Shown here: positions 16,665 through 25,476 of the stretch, piece after piece
Layout of the letters: each line of letters starts with the position of its first letter
How positions within the stretch are numbered: the stretch's first letter is position 1
Notes under the pieces: generated by a model
The model's database searches: none
Told to the model about the DNA's origin: nothing
The model's input: only the letters and a program-made list of their open reading frames with translations
Assembly: GCF_014205335.1 (NCBI RefSeq)
Contig: NZ_JACHNH010000001.1
Span: 8,426,501-8,490,500 of the forward strand
Direction of reading: 5' to 3'
From: Amorphoplanes digitatis
GTDB lineage: Bacteria > Actinomycetota > Actinomycetes > Mycobacteriales > Micromonosporaceae
Length of the DNA: 64,000 bases
Program-made: the position numbers and the translations under genes

Positions 16665-17513
16665 TCATGCACTCGCGCCGCCCGGCCACAGCCGTTCGGG
16701 CGCCGCCGCGGGCCGCTCCCCGACCAGTTCCGCGAGGCGCGCGAGGCGCCTGCGACCTGCGATCACGTAGGCAGGACCGGCCTGGATCGTGCCCGCGAGC
16801 CCGGCCCGGGTCAGAGCGGCATCGGTCGCCTTGTCAAGAAAACCGTCGGGATCCAGACCAAGTGCGTATCCCTGAGGGCGCGGCTCGCCCGCCGCCGCGA
16901 CCCAGAGCCGCAGCCGCGGCCCGCCGAGGAAGAGCTTGTCGGCGGCCGGCGGCCAGGCCCGGGCGAGCGCGTTCAACCTGCTGCTGAACGCGGTCCGGAC
17001 CTCGAAAGCGACGGTACGGGGCTCAGCGTTCTCCTTCTTACCTACCGGCGCCTCCGCGAGGTCCTCCACGGGGCGCTCCGGCATGGGCGCGTCCGGCGGG
17101 TCGGCGGCCACCGGCTCCGCCGCGGGGACGTCCTGTGGATCGGCGGCCATCGTCTGCTCCACCGGCTCCGCCGTGAGCTCGGCGACCGGCTCGTCCCGTT
17201 CCTCGCCGGTCACCGGCGCCCAGTTGACCACCAGGCCGCGCGCGACCAGCTCGTCGACCAGCACGTGCACCCGCCAGGCGGCGTCGACCCGGACGCAGAC
17301 CCGCGCCGTACCGCCCATCCGGTTCAGCCGGCCCGGGCCGGCGAGCAGGCCGGCCAGGTCGAACAGCGACGGGTCCGCCGCCTCGACCCCGAAGATCGAC
17401 AGCTGCCGCCCGGCCGGCACGGTCGTGACCGCGCGCCGCCGGCCGCGCTGGGCGGGCTGAACCGGCGCGGGCAGCACCTCGCGCGGAATCAGCGGCCAGC
17501 CGGGTTCGGCCAT
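16665..17513 (-). CDS. Conserved hypothetical protein, 282 aa
   Basis: The ATG at 17513 lies 17 bases downstream of the lipoprotein stop, so the pair is probably co-transcribed. The N-terminal part is ordered (QLSIFGVEAADPSLFDLAGLLAGPG; a VCVRVDAAWRVHVLVDELV strand-helix stretch). A Pro/Glu/Ala-rich disordered linker follows, about residues 115-170. The C-terminal part (VAFEVRTAFSSRLNALARAW...LWVAAAG; YALGLDPDGFLDKATDAALTRAGL) is also ordered. There is no signal peptide or membrane span. It occupies the position next to topA where mycobacteria also have a conserved protein of unknown function. No function is proposed. Confidence 0.7.
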   Translation of the reverse strand: MAEPGWPLIPREVLPAPVQPAQRGRRRAVTTVPAGRQLSIFGVEAADPSLFDLAGLLAGPGRLNRMGGTARVCVRVDAAWRVHVLVDELVARGLVVNWAPVTGEERDEPVAELTAEPVEQTMAADPQDVPAAEPVAADPPDAPMPERPVEDLAEAPVGKKENAEPRTVAFEVRTAFSSRLNALARAWPPAADKLFLGGPRLRLWVAAAGEPRPQGYALGLDPDGFLDKATDAALTRAGLAGTIQAGPAYVIAGRRRLARLAELVGERPAAAPERLWPGGASA

Positions 17514-17529
17514 GATCAGCGGGGCTCCA

Positions 17530-18060
17530 TCATCGGCACTCGGGCGCCTCGTCGAACGCCTTCTTGAGCTCCTCGGAATCCAGCCGGCTGGTGTCCAGCT
17601 CACTCGCCCGGTATTCGGTGTTCAGGACCTCCACGACCGACGCGACCTTGGCGTAGAAGTCCTTGGACGGGCTGGTCGCGAGCGCCTCGACCCCCGTCTT
17701 GGCCCGCCCGTACGCGTCGCGCATCGCGCTCAGCGAGGCGGTGAAGCCCTCCGCGACCTCCTGGCCCTCGTCGACGTCGGGCACGCCGGCCCGCTGCACG
17801 CCGGCCCGAGCCTTCTCGCTTGCCGACTCCGCGCCGCCGAAGAGCCGCATGAGGTTCTCCTTGGCCTGCGCCGGCGTCGTCTCGGCGGTCATCTGTTGCT
17901 GGGTGCGGGTCGCCAGGGTGCCGATCTCGCTGCGCCAGGGCGATAGCACCGTGCAGACCGACGCGGCCCAGGCACGGGGTGCCGGACCGCCGGCGCAACC
18001 ACCCAGTGTCACGACGAGCGAAAGAACGATGAGTGAGGATGCGGAGCGGGCCGTGCGCAT
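17530..18060 (-). CDS. Putative lipoprotein, 176 aa
   Basis: The ATG at 18060 begins a lipoprotein signal peptide: a basic start (MRTARSAS), a hydrophobic core and a lipobox VTLGGC with Cys near residue 22. The mature region is helical and acidic/Ala-rich, with three further Cys (SVCTVLS early, APECR at the very end). No domain was recognised. Inference: a membrane-anchored protein on the outer face of the cytoplasmic membrane. It lies between the proton pyrophosphatase and the 282-aa gene; a hairpin at 18089-18120 separates it from the pyrophosphatase. Confidence 0.72.
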   Translation of the reverse strand: MRTARSASSLIVLSLVVTLGGCAGGPAPRAWAASVCTVLSPWRSEIGTLATRTQQQMTAETTPAQAKENLMRLFGGAESASEKARAGVQRAGVPDVDEGQEVAEGFTASLSAMRDAYGRAKTGVEALATSPSKDFYAKVASVVEVLNTEYRASELDTSRLDSEELKKAFDEAPECR

Positions 18061-18088
18061 GGATTGCAGCGTACGGCCATCACGCGGC

Positions 18089-18120
18089 GGAGGGCACCCG
18101 GCGAGTGCCGGGCGCCCTCC
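18089..18120 (-). terminator. Terminator hairpin after hppA
   Basis: A 14-bp stem with one mismatch (18089-18102 with 18107-18120) and loop GAGT lies 16 bases beyond the hppA stop codon. No T-tract follows. Confidence 0.6.
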
Positions 18121-18135
18121 TGTACGTCGATCCAA

Positions 18136-20502
18136 TCAGGCGCTGATGCGCTCCGACTGGGTTTCGGCGGCCGGGGTTTCCTCGCCCATCGAGATGGGCT
18201 TGCGCTTGCTCCAGACGACCGCGCCCGCCACGATCAGCGCCGCGACGACCGCGAGCGTGATCCGCGCCGCGTTGTTCTGCTCGGTGCCGATGCTGAGGGT
18301 GATCACGGCAGGCGCGATCAGCAGCGACACCAGGTTCATCACCTTGAGCAGCGGGTTGATGGCCGGGCCGGCGGTGTCCTTGAACGGGTCACCCACCGTG
18401 TCACCGATGACCGTCGCGGCGTGCGCCTCGGAGCCCTTGCCCCCGTACGCGCCATCCTCGACGAGCTTCTTGGCGTTGTCCCACGCGCCACCCGAGTTGG
18501 CCAGGAAGACGGCCATCAGGGTGCCCGCGCCGATCGCACCGGCCAGGTAGGAGGCCAGCGCGCCGGCGCCGAGGCCGAAGCCCACCGCGATCGGCGCCAG
18601 GATGGCGAGCAGACCGGGGGTGAGCAGCTCGCGCTGAGCGTCCCGGGTGCAGATGTCGACGACCTTGCCGTACTCGGGGCGCTGGGTGCGTTCCATGATG
18701 CCCGGGAACTCGCGGAACTGGCGGCGAACCTCCATCACGACCGCGCCCGCGGAGCGGGAGACGGCGTTGATCGCCAGGCCGGAGAAGAGGAACACCACCG
18801 CGGCGCCGATCAGCAGGCCGACCAGGTTGCGCGGGTTGGAGATGTTCAGCATGTTGAGGATCTCGGTGCCGATCCGGTCGGGCGAGATGCCCGCGTCCGC
18901 CAGCGACGACTGCAGGGTGTTCGTGTAGGAACCGAACAGCGCCGTCGCGGCCAGCACGGCCGTGGCGATCGCGATGCCCTTGGTGATCGCCTTGGTGGTG
19001 TTGCCGACCGCGTCGAGCTCGGTCAGGATCCGCGCGCCGTTCTCGTCGATGTCGCCGGACATCTCCGCGATGCCCTGCGCGTTGTCGGAGATCGGGCCGA
19101 ACGTGTCCATCGCGACGATGACGCCGACCGTGGTCAGCAGGCCGGTGCCGGCCAGCGCGACCGCGAAGAGCGACAGCGTGATGGACGTGCCGCCGAGCAG
19201 GTACGCGCCGAACACGCCGGCGCCGATGAGCAGCGCCGAGTAGACGGCCGACTCGAGGCCGACGCTGATGCCGGCCAGCACGACGGTTGCCGCGCCGGTC
19301 TGCGACGACTTGCCGATGTCCTGCACCGGGCGCTTCTCGGTCTCGGTGAAGTAGCCGGTCAGCGCCTGGATGGCGGCGGCCAGCACGATGCCGATGACCA
19401 CGGCGCCGATCGCGACCCAGCGCGGGTTGGCGCCGCTGGCGATCACGTCCGCGTCGATGCCGGCGTCGGCGCCGAAGCCCGCGAAACTGTCCGGGAGCTT
19501 GACGAAGCTGACGACCGCCACGATGACCGCGGAGAGCAGTGCCGAGATGTAGAACGCCCGGTTGATGGCCGTGAGGCCGTTCTTGTCCGAGGCCCGCAGC
19601 CGGGTGATGAAGACACCCACGATCGCGATGACCACACCGACCGTCGAGATGATCAGCGGGAAGATCAGACCGTCCGGGCCGAACGCCGCCTGGCCCAGGA
19701 TCAGGGCCGCCACCAGCGTGACCGCGTACGACTCGAAGAGGTCGGCCGCCATGCCGGCGCAGTCGCCGACGTTGTCGCCCACGTTGTCGGCGATCGTCGC
19801 GGGGTTACGCGCGTCGTCCTCCGGGATGCCCTGCTCGACCTTGCCGACCAGGTCGGCGCCGACGTCGGCGGCCTTGGTGAAGATGCCGCCGCCGACCCGC
19901 ATGAACATGGCGAGCAGCGCGGCGCCGAAGCCGAAGCCCTCGAGCACGGTCGGCGCGTCGTTGCGGTAGATCAGCACGACCAGCGCGCCACCGAAGAGGC
20001 CGAGGCCGACGGTGAGGAAGCCGACCACGCCGCCGGTGCGGAACGCGATGCCCATCGCCTTCTCGCGGCCGCCGGACTCGCCGGCCGCCGCGGCGACACG
20101 CAGGTTGGCCCGCGTGGCGAGCGCCATGCCGGCGCCGCCGATGAACGAGCTGAAGACCGCGCCGACGATGAAGAACAGCGACCGGCCGATCTTCACCGCG
20201 GTTTCGCTGTCGGTGTTGTGCACCGGCAGGAGGAACAGCAGCACGACCGCGATCACCACGAAGATGGCGAGGGTCTTGAACTGCCGGAACAGGTACGCGG
20301 ACGCGCCTTCCTGCACCGCCCCCGCGATTTCTTGCATGTTTGTCGTGCCGCGACCGGCAGCGAGCACCGACTTGACGAAAACAGCGGCGAACGCCAGCGC
20401 CACCAGCGCAAAGGCGATCGCGACGATGACATACGTGACGTTTTCACTGCTTAGGGACACCCCGCCGCTTTCCGCGGCGAGATATACGGAGGTCCCGGAC
20501 AT
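18136..20502 (-). CDS. hppA: K+-independent proton-translocating inorganic pyrophosphatase
   Basis: This 788-aa, roughly 16-span membrane protein starts at ATG 20502 behind a clear AGGAGGACATTG site. It pumps protons using pyrophosphate. Substrate motifs are intact: FTKAADVGADLVGKVE, the DNVGDNVGDCAGMAADLFESY acidic region, and GGAWDNAKKLVEDG near the C-terminus. The selectivity motif reads GNTTKAITKG: Lys at the position where K+-dependent enzymes have Ala indicates the K+-independent class. It recycles pyrophosphate released by biosynthesis. A hairpin after the stop suggests it is mostly a single transcription unit. Confidence 0.95.
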   Translation of the reverse strand: MSGTSVYLAAESGGVSLSSENVTYVIVAIAFALVALAFAAVFVKSVLAAGRGTTNMQEIAGAVQEGASAYLFRQFKTLAIFVVIAVVLLFLLPVHNTDSETAVKIGRSLFFIVGAVFSSFIGGAGMALATRANLRVAAAAGESGGREKAMGIAFRTGGVVGFLTVGLGLFGGALVVLIYRNDAPTVLEGFGFGAALLAMFMRVGGGIFTKAADVGADLVGKVEQGIPEDDARNPATIADNVGDNVGDCAGMAADLFESYAVTLVAALILGQAAFGPDGLIFPLIISTVGVVIAIVGVFITRLRASDKNGLTAINRAFYISALLSAVIVAVVSFVKLPDSFAGFGADAGIDADVIASGANPRWVAIGAVVIGIVLAAAIQALTGYFTETEKRPVQDIGKSSQTGAATVVLAGISVGLESAVYSALLIGAGVFGAYLLGGTSITLSLFAVALAGTGLLTTVGVIVAMDTFGPISDNAQGIAEMSGDIDENGARILTELDAVGNTTKAITKGIAIATAVLAATALFGSYTNTLQSSLADAGISPDRIGTEILNMLNISNPRNLVGLLIGAAVVFLFSGLAINAVSRSAGAVVMEVRRQFREFPGIMERTQRPEYGKVVDICTRDAQRELLTPGLLAILAPIAVGFGLGAGALASYLAGAIGAGTLMAVFLANSGGAWDNAKKLVEDGAYGGKGSEAHAATVIGDTVGDPFKDTAGPAINPLLKVMNLVSLLIAPAVITLSIGTEQNNAARITLAVVAALIVAGAVVWSKRKPISMGEETPAAETQSERISA

Positions 20503-20628
20503 CAATGTCCTCCTGTACGCCGAACGCACCCGACAGCGGACGAAACCGCGGGCGCACTCCCTGCTCGGGGAGACGACACCCGGGCCCGCGGAACGCGGGA
20601 CCAGGGAGCAGTAGCTGATTACCGGCGT

Positions 20629-20658
20629 ACTGTATCGGCCAGACGTGTCAGTGGTCAC
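20629..20658 (-). promoter_or_regulatory. Candidate hppA promoter
   Basis: Read leftward, GTGACC (20653-20658) and TACAGT (20629-20634) are separated by 18 bases, an acceptable sigma-70-type -35/-10 pair about 127 bases before the hppA start. The rest of the gene-free stretch 20503-20822 shows no convincing ORF or structure. Confidence 0.3.
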
Positions 20659-20822
20659 ACCCGGATCCGGCCGTGTCGTGGTGATGTTTACCGCTGTGTT
20701 AGCGGTTGGCGCGGGAATCGGTTACGGCCTAGGCTCCGCTACTTGCCCGGGTGTCACCGCGCCCCGCGCCCAACATGGATTTCCGCAGACTTTTTCACCC
20801 GCGCGGTCCCGCCCGTTCGAGG

Positions 20823-21260
20823 TCAGCGGCGGTGCACGGGCCAGACCATGCGGACCTCGGTGCCGGCGCCCTCGTCGACCGGGCGCACCTGAAGATCGTC
20901 GACGAAGCCGGCCAGCAGCGCGAAGCCGACGCCGGTGGTCAGCGCCTCGTCGGTGAGCGACTCGTCGGCGAGCTCGTCCGGTGGCAACTTGGCCAGGCCG
21001 ACACTCGCCTCGATCGGCGCGCGGTCGACGACCCGGACCGTGTAGGCGTCGGAGTCGGACATCTCCACCATGACCAGGTCCGGCAGGCCGTACTGGCGGT
21101 GCAGGGCGACCGCGCGGGTGCAGGCCTCGCCGATCGCCAGCCGGACCTCATCGAGAAGTTCCTCGGCGACACCGGCGCGCCGGGCCACCGCGACACCGAC
21201 CAGCCGGGCGGTGCGGACATGCACCGGCGCGGGAGAGAACGACAGCCGAACCGTTGCCAT
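20823..21260 (-). CDS. RsbW/SpoIIAB-like anti-sigma serine kinase homologue
   Basis: This 145-aa HATPase_c_2 protein has an N-box-like helix (ELLDEVRLAIGEACTRAV, the E-x-x-x-N position being Glu-Ala-Cys) and a G1-type region with a TTGVGFALLAGFVDDL loop. It is coupled to the upstream STAS gene by a TGATG overlap (ATG 21260; a GTG three bases earlier is possible). Family role: binds and phosphorylates an antagonist and sequesters a sigma factor, or acts as a general protein serine kinase in partner switching. The N-box Asn is not evident, so ATPase activity may be weak. No sigma gene lies adjacent. Confidence 0.8.
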   Translation of the reverse strand: MATVRLSFSPAPVHVRTARLVGVAVARRAGVAEELLDEVRLAIGEACTRAVALHRQYGLPDLVMVEMSDSDAYTVRVVDRAPIEASVGLAKLPPDELADESLTDEALTTGVGFALLAGFVDDLQVRPVDEGAGTEVRMVWPVHRR

Positions 21261-21631
21261 CACGCCGACGGGTTGAGGTCGTCGCCATCTCCGGCCGACG
21301 TCGAGATGGCCGCCTCGACGGAGGGGAAGATCGGGAACACCTGGTCGAGCGCGGTGATCCGGAAGATCTTGAGCAGCGGTTCCTTCGAACAGACCAGGCC
21401 GAACGTGCCGTTCGCGGCGCGCAGCCGCTTCAGGGCGCCGACCAGCACACCCAGGCCGGTGGAGTCGAGGAAGTCGACGCGCGCGAGATCCACGACGACG
21501 TGCCGCGAACCGCCGTCGACCAACTCGACGAGGCGCTCACGCAGGCGGGGCGCGGTGTACACATCGACCTCACCGCCGACATCGAGCACCGTGTGCTCGC
21601 CGACAGCCCGGGTCGTCAGCGACAGCTCCAT
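21260..21631 (-). CDS. STAS-domain anti-sigma factor antagonist
   Basis: This 123-aa SpoIIAA/RsbV-like protein starts after GGAGGAGG. It has the STAS fold with GEVDVYTAPRLRERL and the phospho-acceptor loop DFLDSTGLGVLVGALKRL, where Ser in DST is the conserved kinase target. When unphosphorylated it should bind the kinase-like protein encoded just downstream and release the sigma factor. The pair forms a two-gene partner-switching operon transcribed leftward, divergent from the helicase. Confidence 0.9.
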   Translation of the reverse strand: MELSLTTRAVGEHTVLDVGGEVDVYTAPRLRERLVELVDGGSRHVVVDLARVDFLDSTGLGVLVGALKRLRAANGTFGLVCSKEPLLKIFRITALDQVFPIFPSVEAAISTSAGDGDDLNPSA

Positions 21632-21763
21632 CGGTCCTCCTCCCTCGGGGTCAAGCCTTCAGGCAGCCGATCTCCACAGCGAATCTAACCACCGCCGGTC
21701 GGGGACCGCCGCGTCGGCACCTCCGTGGTACCCGTTTGAGGTTCGGGGTACGGCGGTGTCACA

Positions 21764-24163
21764 GTGCAGCACGTGACCACGACCGTCCCGGGCATTCCGG
21801 CCGCGCGCGGCGCGCCTCCCGGGCTCGGACCCGCCGAACTGCTGCACCGGCTGCGCGCCCGCGCCGTCGCACCGGCCGGCGGTTCGCCGCTCACCCACGT
21901 GCGCCGGGAACCCACCCGACCTGGGCGTACGACCTCCTGGCCCGGCTGGGCGGCGCCCGCGCTTGTCTCCGCGTACGAGGGTCTTGGCATCACGGCGCCG
22001 TGGGAGCACCAGGCCGCCGCGGCGGAACTGGCGCACGAGGGACAGCACGTCGTCCTGGCGACGGGCACCGCCTCGGGCAAGTCGATGGCGTACCAAATGC
22101 CCGGACTGACCAAATTGCTGATCGATCCGAGAGCGACGGTGCTGTATCTGTCGCCGACCAAGGCCCTGGCCGCGGACCAGTCGCGCGCGCTCTCCCGGCT
22201 GGGCCTCGACGGGGTGCGGCCGGCCACATACGACGGTGACACGCCGCGCGAGGAGCGCGAGTGGATCCGCCTGAACTCGCGGTTCGTGCTGACAAACCCG
22301 GACATGCTGCACCACACGCTGCTGCCGGCGCACACCCGCTGGGCCACCTTCCTGCGCCGGCTCTCGTACGTGGTGATCGACGAATGCCACACCTACCGGG
22401 GCGTCTTCGGCTCGCACGTGGCACACGTCCTGCGCCGCCTGCGCCGGCTGGCGGCCGGCTACGGCGGCGGGCCGACCTTCATCCTGGCGTCGGCGACCTC
22501 GGGCGACCCGGGCGAGGCGGCATCCCGGCTGACCGGCCTGCCGGTGACACCGGTGACCGAGGACGCGTCGCCGCGCGGGGCGGTGACGTTCGCGCTCTGG
22601 GAGCCGCCGCTGCTGCCCCCGTCCCTGGAATGCCCGTCCCTGGAAGACCCGTCCCTGGAAGACCTGGAGGTCGAGACCCCGCCCGTCCGCCGGTCGGCGC
22701 TGCGCGAGACAGCGGACCTGCTGACCGACGCGGTCGTCGCCGGCATCCGGACGCTGGCGTTCGTCCGCTCCCGGCGCGGCGCGGAGGTCGTCGCGACAAT
22801 GACCCGGCGCGGCCTCGACGAGGCGGTACCGGGCCTGGGCGAGCGGGTGGCGGCATACCGCGCCGGCTACCTGAAGGAGGACCGGCGGGCCATCGAACAG
22901 GCCCTGCTCTCGGGCGAACTGCTGGCGCTGGCGTCGACGAACGCGCTGGAACTCGGCGTCGACCTGGTCGGCCTGGACGCGGTCCTGATCTGCGGCTACC
23001 CGGGCACGAGGGCGTCGCTGTGGCAGCAGGCGGGCCGCGCCGGCCGCGCGGGCGGCGAGGCGCTGGCGGTGCTGGTGGCCCGCGACGATCCGCTGGACAC
23101 CTACCTGGTGCACCACCCGGAGGCGCTGTTCGGCCGCCCGGTCGAGGCGACGGTCATGGACCCGGCCAACCCGTACGTGCTGGGCCCACAGCTCTGCCGC
23201 GCGGCGTCCGAGGCGCCGCTGACGGAGTCGGACCTCGAGCTGTTCGGCGGCGCGCCCGCCCGGGTGGCCGCGGAGGCCCTGACGGCGTCGGGCGCACTGC
23301 GCCGGCGCCCGTCGGGCTGGTACTGGACGCACCGGGGCAGGCCGGAGGTCGACCTGCGCGGCACCGGCGGCGCCCCGGTCTCGGTGGTCGAATCGGCGAC
23401 CGGCCGCCTGCTCGGCACGGTCGACCAGGGCTCGTCCCACGTGATGCTGCATGCGGGCGCGGTCTACCTGCACCAGGGTGCCTCCTATGTGGTGGACGAC
23501 CTCGACCTGGAGGACGCGGTGGCCCTGGTCCGGGCGTCGGAGCCGGACTTTTCGACCCACGCCCGGGACGTGACGGAGCTGTCGGTGGTGTCGGTCCGCG
23601 AGTACGTGGATGCCGGCCCGGTGGGCCTGTTCCTCGGCGAGGTGGACGTGACCAACCAGGTGGTGTCGTACCAGCGGCGCCGCATCGGCTCGGGCGAGGT
23701 GATCGACACCCGGCCGCTGGACCTGCCGCCCCGCCAGCTACGCACGGTGGCGGTCTGGTTCACGATCTCGCCTCCTCTACTGGCGGCGTCCGGGGTGCGG
23801 GCACCGGACGTGCCGGGGTCGCTGCACGCGGCGGAGCATGCGGCTATCGGGCTGCTGCCGCTGATGGCCACGTGCGACCGCTGGGACATCGGCGGCCTGT
23901 CAACGGCGAACCACGCGGACACCGAGGCCCCGACGGTGTTCGTGTACGACGGGCACCCGGGTGGAGCGGGCTTCGCGGAACGCGCATACGGAACCGCGGC
24001 CGCCTGGCTGTCGGCGACCCGCAAGGCGATCGCGTCGTGCGGCTGCGAGACGGGATGCCCGTCCTGCGTGCAGTCACCGAAGTGCGGCAACGGCAACAGC
24101 CCGCTGGACAAAAACGGCGCAATCTCCGTCCTGGACGCGGTCCTAGGCGCCCTCCCAACCTGA
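21764..24163 (+). CDS. MrfA/YprA-type DEAD/DEAH helicase with DUF1998/MZB domain
   Basis: This 799-aa superfamily-2 helicase starts at GTG 21764 (GTG 21773 is also possible; no good ribosome-binding site for either). Motif I is ATGTASGKS, motif Ia SPTKALAADQ, motif II DECH, motif III ASATSGDP; in domain 2, ELGVDLVGLDAV and QQAGRAGRAG form motifs V/VI. The C-terminal zinc-binding region has four cysteines in CGCETGCPSC and PKCGNGNSP. Bacillus MrfA uses this zinc-binding domain in mitomycin repair. A 15-bp triplication at 22618-22662 adds a PSLE-repeat between the RecA domains. It lies beside the Tad locus, as in other actinobacteria (the helicase/secretion neighbourhood). Confidence 0.93.
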   Translation: MQHVTTTVPGIPAARGAPPGLGPAELLHRLRARAVAPAGGSPLTHVRREPTRPGRTTSWPGWAAPALVSAYEGLGITAPWEHQAAAAELAHEGQHVVLATGTASGKSMAYQMPGLTKLLIDPRATVLYLSPTKALAADQSRALSRLGLDGVRPATYDGDTPREEREWIRLNSRFVLTNPDMLHHTLLPAHTRWATFLRRLSYVVIDECHTYRGVFGSHVAHVLRRLRRLAAGYGGGPTFILASATSGDPGEAASRLTGLPVTPVTEDASPRGAVTFALWEPPLLPPSLECPSLEDPSLEDLEVETPPVRRSALRETADLLTDAVVAGIRTLAFVRSRRGAEVVATMTRRGLDEAVPGLGERVAAYRAGYLKEDRRAIEQALLSGELLALASTNALELGVDLVGLDAVLICGYPGTRASLWQQAGRAGRAGGEALAVLVARDDPLDTYLVHHPEALFGRPVEATVMDPANPYVLGPQLCRAASEAPLTESDLELFGGAPARVAAEALTASGALRRRPSGWYWTHRGRPEVDLRGTGGAPVSVVESATGRLLGTVDQGSSHVMLHAGAVYLHQGASYVVDDLDLEDAVALVRASEPDFSTHARDVTELSVVSVREYVDAGPVGLFLGEVDVTNQVVSYQRRRIGSGEVIDTRPLDLPPRQLRTVAVWFTISPPLLAASGVRAPDVPGSLHAAEHAAIGLLPLMATCDRWDIGGLSTANHADTEAPTVFVYDGHPGGAGFAERAYGTAAAWLSATRKAIASCGCETGCPSCVQSPKCGNGNSPLDKNGAISVLDAVLGALPT

Positions 24164-24220
24164 CCCGCCCGACGAAGAGAACTGGGCCCGACCGCGCAAG
24201 GCCGCACGGGGCAAACCCGA

Positions 24221-24345
24221 GCCGAACCCGCTCAAGCCGGGCCAGCCGGACCGGACCAAGCGAAGCCGGCCAAGCCGAGCCAGGCCGGGCCAGGCCGGGC
24301 CAAGCAGGGCCAAGCCGCGCTGGGCTGCGCTAGGTCGGGCTCGCC
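24221..24345. repeat. Short pentanucleotide CC-purine repeat
   Basis: The gap between the convergent helicase and TadE-like genes (24164-24382) is filled with 5-base units such as CCGAG, CCAGG, CCGGG, CCAAG and CCGGA in phase. It is the same unit family as the 1.25-kb array at 56220-57480. No gene is apparent. Confidence 0.75.
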
Positions 24346-24382
24346 GAGGTCGAGCAGGGCAGGGTCACCCCGGCAAGGTGGG

Positions 24383-24871
24383 TCAGCCGGCTGGTGCGGT
24401 GATTGGGCCTGCTCGGGCGGCTGCTGTTGCCCGGCGGGTGAGGCCGGGTAGGGGCGTCACGGCCACCTCGACCTCGATCACGATGTCGAGGCCCTGTAGG
24501 TGGCACGAGGTCAGCCGGCCGCCGTTCGCGGCCACGAATTGTGCGGCTCTCCCGCACGCGGCCTCGCGGCCTTCGACCGCTCGGACCGCGCCGGCGAGGG
24601 CGCCGAGATCGGCCGCCGTCCGAGCGACGTGCCGGCCTGTTCGCGCCGCGCCGATCGCCGCCCCGGCGATGCCGGCCGCGACCAGCACCAGCCCGACCGC
24701 CAGCACGAAGATCGAAGCCGCCCCGCGATCCCGGCCGCATCGTCCCGGGCGGACTCGGCCGCATCTTCCCAGGCGGACTCGGCCGCAGCTTCCCGGGCGG
24801 ACTCGTCCGTGCTCGTCATCGGCGCCGCAGGGCGGTTCGGTTGGTTCGTCGCGCGTCGGCCCGGACTTCAT
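24383..24871 (-). CDS. TadE-like membrane protein (Rv3654c-like)
   Basis: This is a 162-aa protein. Its ATG at 24871 overlaps the stop of the preceding TadE gene (ATGA). The N-terminal 45 residues are Arg/Gly/Cys-rich. Then comes a prepilin-like junction (RDRGAASIFVLAVGLVLVAAG) with one membrane span, and a pseudopilin-like body with ARTAADLGALAGAV and two Cys. This is the layout of the helicase/secretion-neighbourhood TadE-like proteins. It is the last gene of the leftward Tad operon. Inference: minor pilin or assembly component. Confidence 0.72.
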   Translation of the reverse strand: MKSGPTRDEPTEPPCGADDEHGRVRPGSCGRVRLGRCGRVRPGRCGRDRGAASIFVLAVGLVLVAAGIAGAAIGAARTGRHVARTAADLGALAGAVRAVEGREAACGRAAQFVAANGGRLTSCHLQGLDIVIEVEVAVTPLPGLTRRATAAARAGPITAPAG

Positions 24872-25278
24872 CGGACCCCTGCCGCCGCGCCCGATCCGCC
24901 GGACCCCGTCCCGTCCGGCTCTCGGGCAGCGGTCGCGGATGCCTCGACCGTGATCGACGGAAGGTGGCCGCCGAGGATCGGCACCGGCGCGCGGACCGTC
25001 ACCGTCACCGCGTCCGCGTCGCCGGAGAGGTCGATCTCCGCACCGGCGGGTGCGATCCGGGCGGCGTTCTCGGTGCCGGGCCCGCCTCGGGCGGCGACCA
25101 GTGCGCCCTCGCGGGCCGCGTCGACGCATCGGCCCTTCGTCGTCACGGCGCCGACCGCGGTGAGGCCCGCGAACAGGAGCAGCATGAGCGCCGGCAGCCC
25201 GGCCGCCAGCTCGGCGGTGAACGCCCCGCGATCACGCCCGTGCGCCGGCAGGCGGACGGGCCACCGGCGCCCGCTCAC
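24868..25278 (-). CDS. TadE-like pseudopilin
   Basis: This 136-aa protein starts at GTG 25278, overlapping the DUF4244 stop (GTGA). It has a short basic leader, then RDRGAFTAELAAGLPALMLLLF: a class-III-type prepilin cleavage context (Gly before Ala-Phe-Thr-Ala-Glu) with the conserved Glu at +5 and a hydrophobic helix. The rest is a small beta-rich domain. TadE proteins are processed pseudopilins of type IVb (Flp) pilus machines. No prepilin peptidase gene is in the window. Confidence 0.82.
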   Translation of the reverse strand: MSGRRWPVRLPAHGRDRGAFTAELAAGLPALMLLLFAGLTAVGAVTTKGRCVDAAREGALVAARGGPGTENAARIAPAGAEIDLSGDADAVTVTVRAPVPILGGHLPSITVEASATAAREPDGTGSGGSGAAAGVR

Positions 25279-25451
25279 TTCAGGGCCTCGTTGATGACCC
25301 CGGTCAGCGCCGCCTGTACGCCCGGGCTGCTGACCACCTTGTAGAGGACGCCGGCGAACGCGACGGCGGCGAGCGTGCCGACCGCGTACTCCGCGGTGTT
25401 CATGCCTTCGTCGCCTCGCAGGACCGCGAGGCGGGCGATGAGTCTGCGCAC
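25275..25451 (-). CDS. DUF4244 Flp-pilin-like small protein
   Basis: This 58-aa protein starts at GTG 25451 after a strong AAGGAGAT site. It has a basic leader (RRLIARLAVLRGDEG), then GMNTAEYAVGTLAAVAFAG: Gly/Met-Asn-Thr-Ala-Glu-Tyr is the Flp-pilin cleavage and E+5 pattern, followed by a hydrophobic helix ending about residue 45. It is probably the major pilin subunit of this Tad-like system. It is tightly coupled to the TadE gene downstream. The strong ribosome-binding site, better than those of its neighbours, suits an abundant structural product. Confidence 0.85.
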   Translation of the reverse strand: MRRLIARLAVLRGDEGMNTAEYAVGTLAAVAFAGVLYKVVSSPGVQAALTGVINEALK

Positions 25452-25476
25452 GTGGATCTCCTTCTTTTTCGGGTTG

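Noticed and set aside
18064..20454. Very long plus-strand open frame opposite the pyrophosphatase gene
   Set aside because: It mirrors codon structure of hppA in GC-rich DNA; the translation is Arg/Asp/Gln-rich and without hydrophobic cores or recognisable motifs.
20645..20956. Plus-strand small membrane protein in the hppA upstream gap
   Set aside because: Only a short hydrophobic stretch followed by Arg/Pro-rich sequence overlapping the RsbW-like gene; no ribosome-binding site.
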